Source of the DNA: Lepturacanthus savala
Lineage: Eukaryota > Chordata > Actinopteri > Scombriformes > Trichiuridae
Assembly (NCBI GenBank): GCA_030544235.1
Contig: CM060484.1
Span: forward strand, 21,901,031-21,965,030
Direction: 5' to 3'
DNA length: 64,000 nucleotides
The translations under genes were made by a program, and so were the position numbers. The notes below the pieces were generated by a model. That model worked only from the letters and a program-made list of their open reading frames with translations, searched no databases and was not told the DNA's origin. This document shows positions 35,913-48,237 of this stretch, in pieces; within the stretch, counting starts at the first letter, position 1, and each line of letters opens with the position of its first letter.

Positions 35913-36455
35913 GCAAGAAAGTATTCAAACCCCTTCACGATCACATTTTCTTATTTTGCAGCCTTATGCAAAAATTAAAATTTCTTGCAGAACTGAAGGA
36001 TTTTGATGGTGATCAAAAGCCCAATGGACACTCTGGCTGAGCTCCTGAGATCCTGTGTGGAGATTAGAGAAACTTCCATGAGGATAACCATCACTTATCT
36101 CCAGTGATCTGGACTATAGGGCAGAGTGACCAATCTGCAGCCTTTTCCTTGGTGAAAGACACAGGAAAGCATCTAAAGGACTCTGGGATTGTGAGAAGCA
36201 AGATTTTCTGGTCAGCTGAAACTGAGATTAAAGTGTTTTGGCCTTGATTCTAAGTGTCTTGTCTGGAGGAAACCAGCTCATCACCTGCACGATATCAGCA
36301 GCATCATGCAGTGGAAGTGCTATATTATTATTGGAGGGAATTTAGTGTAGATTCATCAGGGAAAAAACAATATTTAAAGAATTTCAGCATCTATGTCAGG
36401 CTGCAACATAACAAAATACGTAAAAAGCGAAGGTGTATTACCTGCAAATGTTTTT
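35913..36455 (+). pseudogene. Internally deleted Tc1/mariner transposase remnant
   Basis: The left end reads AAAGTATTCAAACCCCTTCA followed by TTATTTTGCAGCCTTATGC. The right end (36400-36450) carries the diverged reverse complement (GGCTGCAACATAACAAAATA), giving inverted termini. Between them are scraps of a Tc1-like transposase: an LAELLRSCVE region, AETEIKV, then after a frameshift FGLDSKCLVWRKP and AHHLHDIS-SIM. These match the order of the family's DETKIELFGL...VWRKPGTAHH...GGSIMLWG. Stops, frameshifts and a large deletion make it dead. Confidence 0.75.
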
Positions 36456-38225
36456 GCCCTCTGATCTTCACTGTTTTAATTTTGCTCACAAACAGGAGCT
36501 TTTTACTTCTTACAAGAACTCCTTGATTGGCTTAAACCATTCCATCTAATGACTGAAATAATAATAAATGTATGGATCAACAGGTTTTTCATTGTACATC
36601 ACATCTTAACGGAGTGATATTTTAGCTACAACCAGCAGATCATGTCAGATTCAGTTTCATATTTCTTGAATCCAAGGAGCAAATTCTCTCGTTTTCCTGC
36701 ACCAATTGTACAAAAATCACTTTTATGGTTAATGGATCTGAGCCAAAGCATTGGAAACGTGGTATACCCTCTTGAGAATGGATGGATTATTGAGCCATTT
36801 CCTGGCATTTCACTGGAAGTACAACGTCACTTTGCAGAAGTTATTACATAATCCTTGATGACTAGAGCCTCGAATGTTCTGTTCAGGACAATATTTATTT
36901 ACTGAGCCCCAGTAAAGCCTAAAAAAGCCAGAGAAAGCCTGAACTTTCTGTGTGTGGGTCTTTTTTTTTTATTACATTTTGTGAATCGTAAATGAGACGT
37001 TCTCTTCCCATCTGCACACAGGGTTAGTCCAGAGGTGCAGATGTAGGAGTAACCTTTGACCCCATTGCTGCACTACAGGGTCATTAAAGGAGCATGTGTG
37101 TGTGTTCGGGCTTTGGATGTGTCAGGAATGTTGACGAGTGCTGAAAACGATTGCAAAAAGCCTCCGAGGTCAAAGTTTCCCATCGTGATATTAAGATATT
37201 TCCCCATTGTTAAAGTGCTGTTTTTATTCTATTAAAAGCGGAGTGTTTTTGCCAAGAGCCAACGAGGACAATGACAGGATCCGTCTCATTTTTCCATGAC
37301 TGTTTACATTTTTCCTGTCATCACTGCTATATATTTTCCCATCAATTCACTCCCATGTCCATTAATGTGTCAGCTACAACAAGGCTGAAATAAGAGCCAG
37401 ATTTCTGTAGGCAAACCAAAGCAACTCTGCCACAAACCCCACCACTCACGCACCACCTTAAACAAAAGACTTTCAGCAGTAAATCAAGTTTCTGTAGGAT
37501 CACGTGCTGCTTTTAAAGCACTTTGTCTCTCTGAAGAGAAAATAGCTCCAGACATCAAGAGTCGATTACAATTCACAAGGAATTTTTTTTGACATTTTTC
37601 TTTTGTTTTGATAAATGTCTGTTTTCATTGGTTTATGTTAGGTAAGAGTAAGAGAGAGAAAGAGATAGAGGCAAGAGGAGATATTCTGATAGTTCTGAGT
37701 CATTCTTTTTCCAAAGAACTATCAAACTTCAGTGAGAATCATCATTGTGATTGGTATGTGTTATATACACAAATAAATTGGTTTTGAATTGGTAGTAGTG
37801 CACATTTAAGAAGCTGTTCAGATCAATTCCTGAATATGTGTTCTTGTAGTTATATATTCCCATATTGTCCATTTTTATAATATGAAAATAATTTATCTAA
37901 AGAATCCTACTCTTTGTCTAAACACGAAATAATTCAAGCGATTTAAAGATTTTTTTTTATCATTTACATTTAATCCACAGAGAAAAACTGTTGCTGTCAA
38001 ATGCAGCATTTTCCAATTGTTTTAATGTTTTAATGTTAAAATCAGTAACCTCATGGACGTCATTGTCAAAGTTGTCGTCGAAATCAAAAATACATCATAA
38101 AAATACATACTTTTAACCTAAAATGTAAAGCTCAGATTAAAAAAGTGCAACTTGCAAATTTCTTAGTTGATCTCTGGATTCATGACAGGACATTTTTATT
38201 GTCTATAAATGATGTTCAGTTTTTA
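36456..38225. other. Intronic sequence, no gene; possible conserved block
   Basis: Bases 37010-37500 are unique and of moderate GC with TTAATG/CATTAA cores, a plausible but unproven conserved block. The rest is AT-rich. Confidence 0.4.
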
Positions 38226-38475
38226 AAGCTGAAACCACGGCCAGTTAAGGATTTGGTCAATTGAAAATTGAAAATTAATCTGTCACATATTTTGCAATTG
38301 ATTCATAATTTAATTATTTAGGGATAAAAAGTTCAATCTGAAACAGCAACCATTTATGGGACTGGAGGATTCTTTTCTGTACTTTCATATCACCGTAAAA
38401 TCAAATATCTTTGGGGTTTGGGCTGTCCATCAGACAAAAACCCACAACCTTTGAAGAGAAACCAACCAATAGATC
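38226..38475 (-). mobile_element. Teleost interspersed repeat, reverse copy of the 7.4 kb element
   Basis: On the minus strand it ends with GGTTGTGGGTTTTTGTCTGA-type sequence complementary to the AACAGTCCACAACCCA region of the 7.4 kb copy, and it carries the ATTAATC-rich terminus at its + strand left end. Strongly diverged; no coding capacity. Confidence 0.45.
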
Positions 38476-38818
38476 AAGGAAATATCAGAATATTACACAA
38501 AAATCAAGCGTATCAGCCCAGTTCAATCCCTTAATTGATTTTAACTGTTGTTGCTATATATATATGCTCTATAAATAATAATACTTGCTGTAATGAACCA
38601 GCTTTAAGAAAAAAAACATACTGTATTGTAGATTTTTATTTTTACTAGCAACTATTTTGGATGCCTAATGCTGAAAGTATCATTTTGGTGTCAAACTGGT
38701 GCAGAATTCATGCCCAGTAAAGTTTTGGGAGGTGAAGAAAAGCATCTGTGACAGATAGCTGCTTCCATATAGACACCATGCGCTTTTAGGAAACCCCCCC
38801 ATACTCTCACTCACCCCT

Positions 38819-38824
38819 AACCCC

Positions 38825-38872
<48 letters not shown>
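38819..38872. repeat. Poly-C joined to (CA)n
   Basis: A C run of 21-23 followed by about 16 CA units. A (GT)n tract with interruptions lies nearby at 38985-39054. Confidence 0.95.
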
Positions 38873-38874
<2 letters not shown>

Positions 38875-39054
38875 ATGAAAGTGAGGCTCTTAATGGAGTC
38901 ATCAAAGGTGGAGCTGAGAGCTCAGAGTTGCGTCCAGAGAAGCATCTGGTTGAACAGAGCAGCCGGCAATGCCAGCTAATTACAGTGTGTGTGTGTGTGT
39001 GTGTGTGTGTGAGTGTGTGTTTGTGTGTGTGCATGCGTGTGCGTGCGTGTGAAA

Positions 39055-40969
39055 CGCATGTTGAAACAAAGGAAGTAATACAGTGCGTGGCAGATGCATG
39101 TGACAAACGGAATAATATTTGTACATGTCCGTGAATAATATTTGTGGTGTAAAATAACAAGATTTCCAAAGCTTAAAGTCCAACGCCAACAAGTCGAAAC
39201 CACAACAGTTGGGCAACATCACGCTGGCACTGAACTGTAAATGAAAAATGTGTTAAATCCAGACAACCGTCACAGCACATTGCCTGAAATCATAACTCCC
39301 GCCGTGTCGGGCCAGTGAAATGTTTTGACAGAAACTGGCAGCTTTGGCACTTTATCACGTTACAAAGTCAACTGTGTTAAAGGAATCACAATATCTCAGG
39401 TGCTAATGTCTTTTTTCCCCCTTTCCTCTTGATTCAAGATCACCATTAACATCACTGTGGATTTCTTTTTGGTTGCCTCCCAGCTGCTCTTAAATGTGTA
39501 TGACATAACTTGCTGTGGTCTCGGTAAAGTGATCTCAATTATGTGGAGCGGAATGACGATGAAACCCAACGCTATCTGTTGACCTCTGGTATTTAAACAC
39601 AGGGATTTCACTCAGGTGATCCCGTTTTGTTTGATTTCTTTGAATATTCTAGGGTTTGTTTTCCTTGTTCCTACCTTGGGCCAGTTTTGAAATCACAGAC
39701 AGCTTGAACAGTCTGGTTTTCGGCTATTTCAGCGCAACAAGAAAGACAGTGATTTGATTGTTCCCTTCAGGGAAGGAAATAAAACCATTATGGAGGCAAG
39801 AAATAGTTAAATAATACAGTGAGCACGGGTCAAACAGAACAATCCTGCTAATGAAAAAAATACTTGAGAAGAAACCAATTCAATGTAATGCGCAAGCGGC
39901 ACGCCCTGCCTGTTTAACATGATTTATGGCCCAGAAATTGAATATGCGCAAAACACTTTTTAAAAACAAAAAGTTAACAAAAATTTCTATTTGTTAAAAA
40001 AAAAATAATCTGAAAATCAGAACCAGGCCTGTGTTTTTTTTTTTCATCTTTGGTCAGAACCGTCAGCCAAGTGGACTTTGATGTGGCCACTTAACACAGG
40101 ATGATACTGTTGTTAACCACATCAGTTTAAACCAATACCTCAACACTCATCAAAACACATAATATACAGCAGTTTCTACTCCAGCTCCAGTATATTTCGC
40201 CAGCACAACCAAGACGTGTTTGTTCTCTCTCAGACTTCATAAAGAGCCGGAAACCTTCGAACCAAACTCCAAAGAAAAATAATGCAAAGGAAATACTAGT
40301 TTAATCCTGTCAAAACCACGGGTGACTTGAAGTCAGCCAATAAGACTTTTACTGCATAAAACCTTTGTGTGAAAGCATTTTACTCATTGTTATTCTATTT
40401 GATTTCTATCTGAATTCCTCTATTCTTTACTTTTTTTTTTCTCGTTTCATGTCACTGTGAATCCAAGAATTCGTCAGTCACTCCGTTGCCATAGATTCAA
40501 AGAGGAAAACGATCTCCACTGATTCAAATCAGATATTAAATATTGTTTTTTAATAATACATAACAGGACATTATTGTTACGTGAACAAATTTTCGTCTCG
40601 GGTGTCATGTTTAAATTGAACAAAAAGAGTGAGAGAATGACACAGGAACAGTCAGGGGGTTCATCCAAATATATCTGAGTGTTAGAATAAAAGAACCGAG
40701 CCGTTCATCTCACTGGGAGTTCATGACACAAGCGTGACAATATTTCACAAGAAAGAACTGAGACCTCTCCGGGTTTGTAGGCTCGCAGTCGACCCGCTCA
40801 CAGCTGGTCACTGTGTCAAGGTCACAATGTGAACAACTGCAGCATAATCTTCAAAAAAGCCTCTGGATAAACAGTGGAAACATTTTCACAACCTCCCTTA
40901 ACCTTTAGGTTCAGCTGGAGTCTCACTGACAGAGTTTCCAAAGAGGCCGGCTGGGGGTCGAGGGGAGGC

Positions 40970-40971
<2 letters not shown>
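39055..40971. other. Intronic sequence, no gene seen
   Basis: Mostly unique-looking DNA without repeats, including moderately GC-rich parts at 39230-39420 and 40700-40920. No exon is supported. Possible regulatory content cannot be judged from this sequence alone. Confidence 0.45.

Positions 40972-41017
<46 letters not shown>
40972..41017. repeat. (GT)n microsatellite
   Basis: About 22 uninterrupted GT units, a few bases before the hAT copy. Confidence 0.95.
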
Positions 41018-41018
<1 letters not shown>

Positions 41019-41031
41019 CATATGTATAGAG

Positions 41032-41483
41032 CAGTTTTCAAAGTTTTTCACATCAAGGACCCTTAAACTCATGAAAAGTAGACCATGGAACCCCATCTGA
41101 TGCTTTAAGAGAGAAAGTGTCAGAAACCCAAGGCCAAAATTATGGAGGAGTGAAACTGCCATAATCAAGAATAAATAAATAAATAATGTCATGTCATTTC
41201 AGTACATGCATAAACATCCCAGTAAATGTCCATACTTATTTATTATTCTTTTTAAATAATTCATAAGAAAATGTATTCATGTATTATTTTCACATTTATT
41301 TGATTTTCCATTTTATTTATTACTTTTTATATGTAATTATTTATTTAGTCACTCACCCTGTTTGGCATTTTCGCGTTAATATATAAAATGGAAAATTAAA
41401 TTTGAAGTTCAGTCCTTTATAAAAATGGTCCTATATTCTGTCATTGTGGAATTATAGTGAAAACAAAACTTTAAGAATCACTT
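41032..41483 (+). mobile_element. hAT-like non-autonomous transposon, copy 2, with perfect target duplication
   Basis: A 452 bp element running from CAGTTTTCAAAG to CTTTAAGAATCACTT, flanked by a perfect 8 bp duplication GTATAGAG (41024-41031 and 41484-41491). The left part shares AAGGACCCTTAAACTC, GAGAAAGTGT and ATTATGGAGGAGTGAAACTGCC with the copies at 54098 and, reversed, 1188-2725. The right part shares TTCTGTCATTGTGGAATTAT. No transposase. The 8 bp duplication places it in the hAT superfamily. Confidence 0.88.
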
Positions 41484-41829
41484 GTATAGAGATTGTGTGC
41501 ATTGTGTGTACACAAATGTGTTGTACAATTTATGTTACTGGTGCGGTCGTCTTCCTCAGAGCTTCAAAACTGATTGCTTCATCCTCACTTGTAAGAGATG
41601 GTTTAAACAATGTTATAACCCCAGGCCTTTATGTATTAAATCCAGCGGCTTTATTTTCTAAAGTGAAGTAAGCTTCACATCAAACCGGAATACATATCTC
41701 TGAAATTCTTCCCGAGATTAAGACCAACACTTTTTATAAATAACTAAACTTTCTGTGCCATCAAGGTAATTGTTGCTACATGCTAGTTTTTGTATGTTGA
41801 TGAACATTCAGTTTTACTCTTAAATATGA

Positions 41830-42750
41830 CATATAACATTTAAAAATGAAGTCTACAGTGAAGAGGAAGGAAAAAGTTACCATAAATTACCAAATAAAAG
41901 CAGAGTTTCAAATAAACGCTGGTTGCAGGTATATTTTGATTAATAAACACAGTCTAATTTATTAAAAACAAGAAAAAAGTCAAGGAAGAAGACATGATAC
42001 TGATGTGACTACTGCACGTTTTTCCTTCTTCACCTTTTTTAAACCCTCTCTAGCGGGCGACACGGTGGCGCGACACAGTGGCGCAGGGGTTAGTGCTGTT
42101 GCCTCACAGCAAGAAAGTCGCAGGTTCAAGACCTCCTCGGTCCTGGGTCTGGGACCTTTCTATGTGGAGTTTGCATGTTCTCCCTGTGTCTGTGTGGGTT
42201 TTCACCAGGTACTCCAGCTTCCTCCCACAGTCCAAAAACATGCTGAGGTTAATTAGCAACTCTAAATTACCCGTAGGTGTGAGTGTGTGAGTGAATGGTG
42301 TGTGTGCCCCACAATTGGCTGGTGACCATCTGGGGTGTTTCCCTGCCTCTCGCCATAATGCGCTGGGATTGGCTCCAGCAGACCCCTGTGACCCTAATGA
42401 GGAATAAGCAGGTATAGAAAATGACTGACCCTCTCTGGCAGTATTGATTAATTGTTGATTGCTATGGCTCCAGTGCAGGGAAAAAATATAAAGTACACCA
42501 TGAAATTTAAACTTTCTGCCATAAAATATACAGAGGAAAACTCAAGCGAAGAAGCCGCAAAATGTTTAACTACAGGACTGTAATGTGACTTTTGAAAAAT
42601 GTGTACAATAAAATGTTATACAGTAGTTCTATACTTGTTTAATAAAATAATTTAAGTAAAACTAGTAGAATTTAAGTAAATTACCATATTTTTTCAGTTT
42701 TGTTGAGTGTTGACTTTTGTCAGGAAGGCATTAATCTTCGAAGATGAAGC
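41830..42750 (+). repeat. Interspersed repeat family R1, copy 2, split by a V-SINE
   Basis: Left part 41830-42042 matches 51440-51620 (TTTTGATNAATAA, CAGAGTCTAATTTATTA, CAAGGAAGAA). The right part from 42440 matches 51620-51800 and 14555-14695 (GATTAATTGTNNATNGC, ATGGCTCCAGT, TAAAATATACAGAGGAAAAC, CTTGTTTAATAAAATAATTT). The SINE at 42055-42427 interrupts it. Confidence 0.65.
42055..42427 (+). mobile_element. V-SINE copy 4, with duplicated head
   Basis: A near full-length V-SINE, 373 bp, flanked by ACCCTCTCTAGC (42043-42054) and ACCCTCTCTGGC (42428-42439), a 12 bp target duplication with one mismatch. The head begins with two near-identical 13-mers, GCGACACGGTGGC and GCGACACAGTGGC. A-box (GGTTAGTGCTG), B-box (GGTTCAAGACC), core and tail are all present. 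Confidence 0.9.
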
Positions 42751-43380
42751 ACAAAAAGATAAATGAGAGATTTAGTTGTGTCCTCTTTTTCTGCAACTCC
42801 AATATTCAACAGTAGTGGAATGACACACTTTAATTTGTAATTTTACTTACCAATGTTCCGTTATTTCTGTCCAAATTTATGCTGTCTGGATGAAAGTTTT
42901 GGAAACTTGTGAGTTTGAGAAATTATAGACAACATATCTCTTCATTTGAACATAAAAAGTACAGGTGAACAGAAACAGAGAGTGAAACTGCAGCACAAAC
43001 ATTTATCCAGTATTACATTTCTGTCCTCTACTGTAACAAAAATCATTATCCACCTGCGAAATGACTCGTTTCACTATCAGAATGTGATCCATTCAGTCAC
43101 ATAATATTTGGAAACTCAAGAGCTGCAAACTAAGCAGCGGTTATAAAGTTAAAGGGAACCAGACAACAGAGCACAACTATCCACAGAATGTGGGGAGCGC
43201 AACAATCTAAAGAAACCAGGACTCCTGACCTGCCAATACCACAAATAACCAGGCAGAACAACTTGCGTTCCTTTCAACATCTATTTTTTTCCACAAGCAA
43301 ATTTGTCAAGTGACACAGAGATTGCATCAGGCAGAGAGCAACCCTTCAAATTTCAAAACCTAATTTCAAAGGTAAAAGGC

Positions 43381-43700
43381 ATGCAAATATTTTATCAACT
43401 AATACCTAGGATGTTTATCTGTTTAATAGCTTAACAGATCTGACTTTTATTTGAGACCAGGCAGCAATTTGGGACAGGAGATTAATTCCTTTGTGACATA
43501 AATCTATACTCGAGAAAAAAATGGTAATTTACTCAAATTCTTTTATTAAACTGCTGTATAACTTACAATTTTCCAAAAGTTAGATTGCAGTACTGTAGAT
43601 AAACATCATGTGGCTGCTTCTCTAGAGTTTTACTCTGCATATTTTACCACAGAAAGTTTGAATTTCGTGTTATACTCAGAGCCATGGTGATCAACCAATA
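43381..43700 (-). repeat. Interspersed repeat family R1, reverse copy
   Basis: On the minus strand it carries CCTGTCCCAAATTGCTGCC, TGGTCTCAAATAAA, a TAATAAAAGAATTTGAGTAA region and TAAAATATGCAGAGTAAAAC, in the order seen in the other R1 copies. It ends near ATGGCTCTGAG, the counterpart of ATGGCTCCAG. Confidence 0.65.
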
Positions 43701-43834
43701 AATATTATTACCAGAGGGTAATAGAGAGTTCTTTTTAAATAAATTAGACCACGCATTTATATGGAACCGGTGATTATTTATCAAAATATACACCTGCACC
43801 CGGTGTTTAAAGAGGGCCTGGCAGTGAAACTCAG

Positions 43835-43835
<1 letters not shown>

Positions 43836-43872
<37 letters not shown>
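43836..43872. repeat. (TA)n microsatellite
   Basis: About 18 TA units. Confidence 0.95.
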
Positions 43873-43874
<2 letters not shown>

Positions 43875-45511
43875 CTTAAGTCATGCTGGTATTTATTTGA
43901 ATCTGTTCATCTAAAACACTATTAATTATTTACCTCACATCTTTACTGTTTTGAGTCTTGCTTTGACTTGTCGCCTCGTGTGAAGCAGTGTGGGTTTTTG
44001 TTTGAATGGAAGTTTCAAATAAAACAAGGAAATACCCTGATGAAGTATGGTAATTTGAAACTAATTTTTAAATTGAATTTACATAACAGTTATTGTACCG
44101 TAATGCTTTGGCCACATCTTGATCATTAATTACATTAAGTGCTGCTGAGTTCCCGTGTGCTTTATGTGTGATTTGTGTTGCACTTTTTTTAAGACAAAAT
44201 TCAGATTTCTGCTTACGTTGTGGAGTTGACCGTCACAGTGGAGTTTTGGGATTTGGCTAAAAACCCATTAAATATGGTAGTGGTCTTTATGAAGTGGTTA
44301 ATGAACAGTTTCTTACTGTTAGAGGGCCAGGTCGTGTTTATTTGTACTTGTGGCTCTGTCAGTGTTACGGTTTGAGTTTGACTGGCAAATACCCTTTTGG
44401 CTTGTTTTTTATGAAAGTTGTAGTGCTGCCCTGTTACACACAGGTGTTTGCCCTTGGTGGTTTCTTAATGTTGATAGCGGAAAATGCCCATGCCTTTTAT
44501 ATTAAGTGAACCCTTTGTGCTATTTGTGCTTTCAGTGTTGGGTCATAAAAAATGTTCCCTTTACACTTAAAACATAAATTCATAATGAAGGTTTCAGGCT
44601 GTGGTCCAGGCATCACAGGGAGAGAGAAAACACAGTTTTTCCCTCTTTAGAAAAAAAGGATAAAAATGCATGAACAGGTGTTGAATGAGATAAATTAAAG
44701 TAAAAAAATAAATAAATAAAAAATAACGCAGGATTGACATGCACATTTGCATGCCTGCATCTGTGTCTTTATCACAAAAACCTGAGGTCTGTGTTTCGAA
44801 CTCTGGTCCTGTTTTTCTCCATTTCTCCCTGCCATAAACTCTGCTGCTGCAATTTAAGCCTTTTGTTGCAGCCCGGCCTTTTAACTCGCAGGCAGACGGG
44901 GCTGCTTCTGGTAACTGGTAAAGGGGGCCATAAAAGAGCCCTGTGCTTTGGTTTTTTGACAAACCACATCAAACGGGATGAGGGGGAAAGGGGGTTTGAA
45001 CAGGTGGACCGGCCTCTAGCGCAGCGCAGACAGATCTTATTTTGACAGATCACAGCTCAGAAATGTCAGCTGTGGTACAAGCGAGATGAAACATTTTAAA
45101 GCTGATAGATCAGTGTTGTCTTGTGGTACAGCGACTGCTTTCATGCATGTCTGTGTGACTAATGGACTGAACAAAACAAGCCAACAGGATGCACTGTAAG
45201 CTACAAAAATCTTCTTGAAGTTCAGAAGTTTAACAGCCTTTTATCAGGCAGATTAATACCAAGGACTACATTTAACAAAAAAAAAAAAAGAAATAAAACA
45301 GAAATGGATAAAAAAACAACAACACACACACAGAGCAGTGAAATAATTTGTCACTACCTTTTCTATACACTTGCAAATACAAAACTGTCTCTCTAAATCT
45401 GAAGCTACAACAAGGTCCCACTCATCTCTCTGAAGTTCATAAACACATTAGGACTGCAGGATGTTGCAAGAGTATGCAAATGGCATCTGGTGCACAGACA
45501 GGTATCATTTA
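43873..45511. other. Intronic sequence, no gene seen
   Basis: A 122-codon minus-strand frame at 44594-44962 and overlapping frames on both strands have no recognised domain. No repeat family identified. Confidence 0.45.
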
Positions 45512-45872
45512 CACTGCAAAAACTGAATTGAATTGCTCAAATATTGAGCAGAATTTGTTGTTTTGTTTTTTTTTACAAGAAAGGAAGCTTGTTGCACATG
45601 GTTAATATAAACCAAAGGAATACACTGCATGTAGAATTATTTCATTCCACTGGCAGATAATCTTACTTACAAGCTTAATTCAAGTTATTTTTCTTGATTT
45701 TTGTCAATTTAATCTTTTTTTTTTTAAGAAAATGTTAGTCTGGCAAGACCAAATTGAATTGAAAGAAATGAAATAAGCTTAATTATCTGCCAGTGGAATA
45801 AGATAATTATACTCAATATTGGGCTAATAGTACCAAAATCAAGATATTTTCACCTGTTCCATTTTTGCAGTG
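45512..45872. mobile_element. TA-flanked MITE (Tc1/mariner-type)
   Basis: A 361 bp element with perfect inverted termini CACTGCAAAAA and TTTTTGCAGTG, flanked by TA on both sides (45510-45511, 45873-45874). Two internal copies of the TCTGCCAGTGGAAT motif lie in opposite orientation (near 45645 and 45790), so much of the element is palindromic. No transposase. Partial relatives are at 27340-27740 and 62880-63042. Confidence 0.75.
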
Positions 45873-48165
45873 TATATCAGATTTAACAAAGTAGGAGTCA
45901 GACTTGGGCAGAATATGAAAAGGTGTGACTCTAAAAAAGGAGAAATAATTAAGAATAATGAACTTTTCTGTGTTGTTTTCCTCAACTACTATGTCCAACA
46001 AATTTACTCTTAATGGAGGAAACAGGCAGATTAACCTTCATTTCCTCCTTAAAGTTTGCACCCTTTCAACACCTTTGTGGGAAAAATGTCCACATACAAA
46101 CAAACTGCTTGAAAATCATCTCACATCAATATTTTTCTGCTTTTTTTTTGTCATAACAACTTCTTACTTGCTCAAAACTAACACAAACTTCAATAATTTT
46201 CAGGATTTTAACCCTCTAATTGCCAATTTATCTATTTAATATTTTTTTTTATATATATACATTATAAATGGTAGGAGAAAGGTACTTTGGTGGAGACTTG
46301 GATATGTCAAAGATTAACAACAAAAGTGATTTGATTGCATTAGTATTTTTATGCAGTTCCAGAGCTCCTCCAAAAGTGCCTCATTGACTTCCATTATAAC
46401 CACATTTTTAAATCTCACTACCATTACAGTATTAAACCACGCATTATGTGATGTCAGCACTTCATTTTGAAGTAGTCGTATTTGCCATTTTTACTGCATG
46501 TGACTGTTATATTAATGAGCAACGTGACTAACAGGAGGAACCATGGTGTATGCAGATCAACAAATTAAAAACAAATTGACAAAAATGTACAAAAATGCCT
46601 AAGGACATGAGGGTTAAACAGACTTTCTGGTTCTCCCTTCAACCTCACTACTATTCCTGCGACCAAGCTTCACGTCCTAGTGGTCCCCTTTAGCTAATCC
46701 CCTCAAAAGCCCTGATAGTTTAATGGCTCGGTGTAACTGACGTTAAGACGAGAGAAAAAGGGCCAGCGACCACAGCTTAAAACCCGTAATTGGTTCAGGT
46801 TTGAAAACCAATACGAAATGCCTTGACCTCTTGCCAGACTGGCAGCCAGAAAGCCTCTCTCCGTCCTGTCCGTGTGCCTGCCTGCCTGTACCTGTGCTCC
46901 CCTGGTCAGAAAAACAAACACAAGAGCGGAGAAATGTTTTTTCCTGGCTTACACCTCGGTCTCAGGGCATGCAGCCCACAAGCTAACCAGCAAATGAACA
47001 GGGGGCAAGAGGCCGGTCTGAGGTCTGACTGTCACACAGTGAGACAAGACTGGGGCTCACTTGTAAGAAAGAAACTGGGATGATTCAGGTTTCTCCTGCA
47101 GAGTTTATATGAAAAATTACAGAAGCTGTGATGATGCAGCTTTTTTTCTTTTTATACAGTTAAGGCTTTTATTTCATTTTTTCTGCTATAACTAATAATA
47201 TATTTGGGGTATCTCTACAGCCACAAAGGTTATATACTTAAATCTGGTATCAAAAGAAATCTACAGCATATGAGGTGACAACAGAAATGTCAGAATCAAT
47301 TTATGTTGCTGTTACAGAGCAAATATAGTTAGAATATTACAAAAAAATCTAAAATTGTGTTTTACTATGGATATTATTGCGTTATTCAAAACTTAAAAAG
47401 AAGACCAAACTGACTGAAATCAGGAAAAAAAACTTGAAATTAGCTAAATTATCTGCAATGCAGATAATTTAGCTAATTATCAATTATTTGTCCATACAAT
47501 CATAGAAATCACATTGAGGGTCATTCCAGAACATGAAGAATATATTCTGTAACATGCTGTTAAAAAGGAGATTATAAAGGACCCAATTAAATAATCACAC
47601 AAACAGCTCAAATCTAAATTTAATATAAAAATAGTGGTTAGTTGCAGCCCTACTACTGATATTATATTAAACTATCTTCTTATTGTATAGATGTGGATAT
47701 GGATACATACATATTAATACTGTCAAAGCAACAGTGTATTTTACTACAGATAAAAATACTTTATTTATTGTTGTAGCCGAGATTTTTTCATGTGATATAA
47801 GAATAAAACTCAATGTTATTAGTTTTTTTTATTTTAACAGGTTAAACAGTTAAATACTTGTTTTTCAATTTTGTTATCAAGGAAATATGACTATGAAAAA
47901 TGATAAAATGATCAGTCAATGGACAAAAAATATTCTAAAGCAATTTATATTATTAATGAAACTATTCATTAGCTGCAGCTCTATCTAGGGCTGTGTATAT
48001 GTCATCAAACTCAGCAACACCTGTTGAAATTATACGATAAAATAACCAGCTTAAAGATGGCCTGAACGATCTATTATTTTTTACTATTGATCTAAAATCT
48101 ATATTTTAGAAAAATACCACAATTTCAGGCAATGTGATCTTCAGATCGTCAAAGCTGTGATTTTT
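45873..48165. other. Intronic sequence, no gene; repeat scraps
   Basis: Bases 47440-47660 and 47880-47990 carry terminal scraps of the 7.4 kb repeat (TTAGTTGCAGCCCTA; CATTAGCTGCAGCT). The 60-90 codon frames around 46700-47080 show no recognised domain. Confidence 0.45.
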
Positions 48166-48184
48166 TAACCCTAACCCTAACCCT
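48166..48184 (-). repeat. Short telomere-like tract
   Basis: TAACCCTAACCCTAACCCT contains three CCCTAA-type units, about 390 bp before fgf10 exon 2. It is too short to be a true telomere remnant with confidence. Confidence 0.7.
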
Positions 48185-48237
48185 TTTTTTGCTGTTTTTC
48201 CTAACCAAGGTTTTGTTTTCATCAAGTTTTTTTTTGT

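Noticed and set aside
48166..48184. Ancient chromosome-end fusion
   Set aside because: Only three CCCTAA units and no subtelomeric context; too little to claim a fusion.
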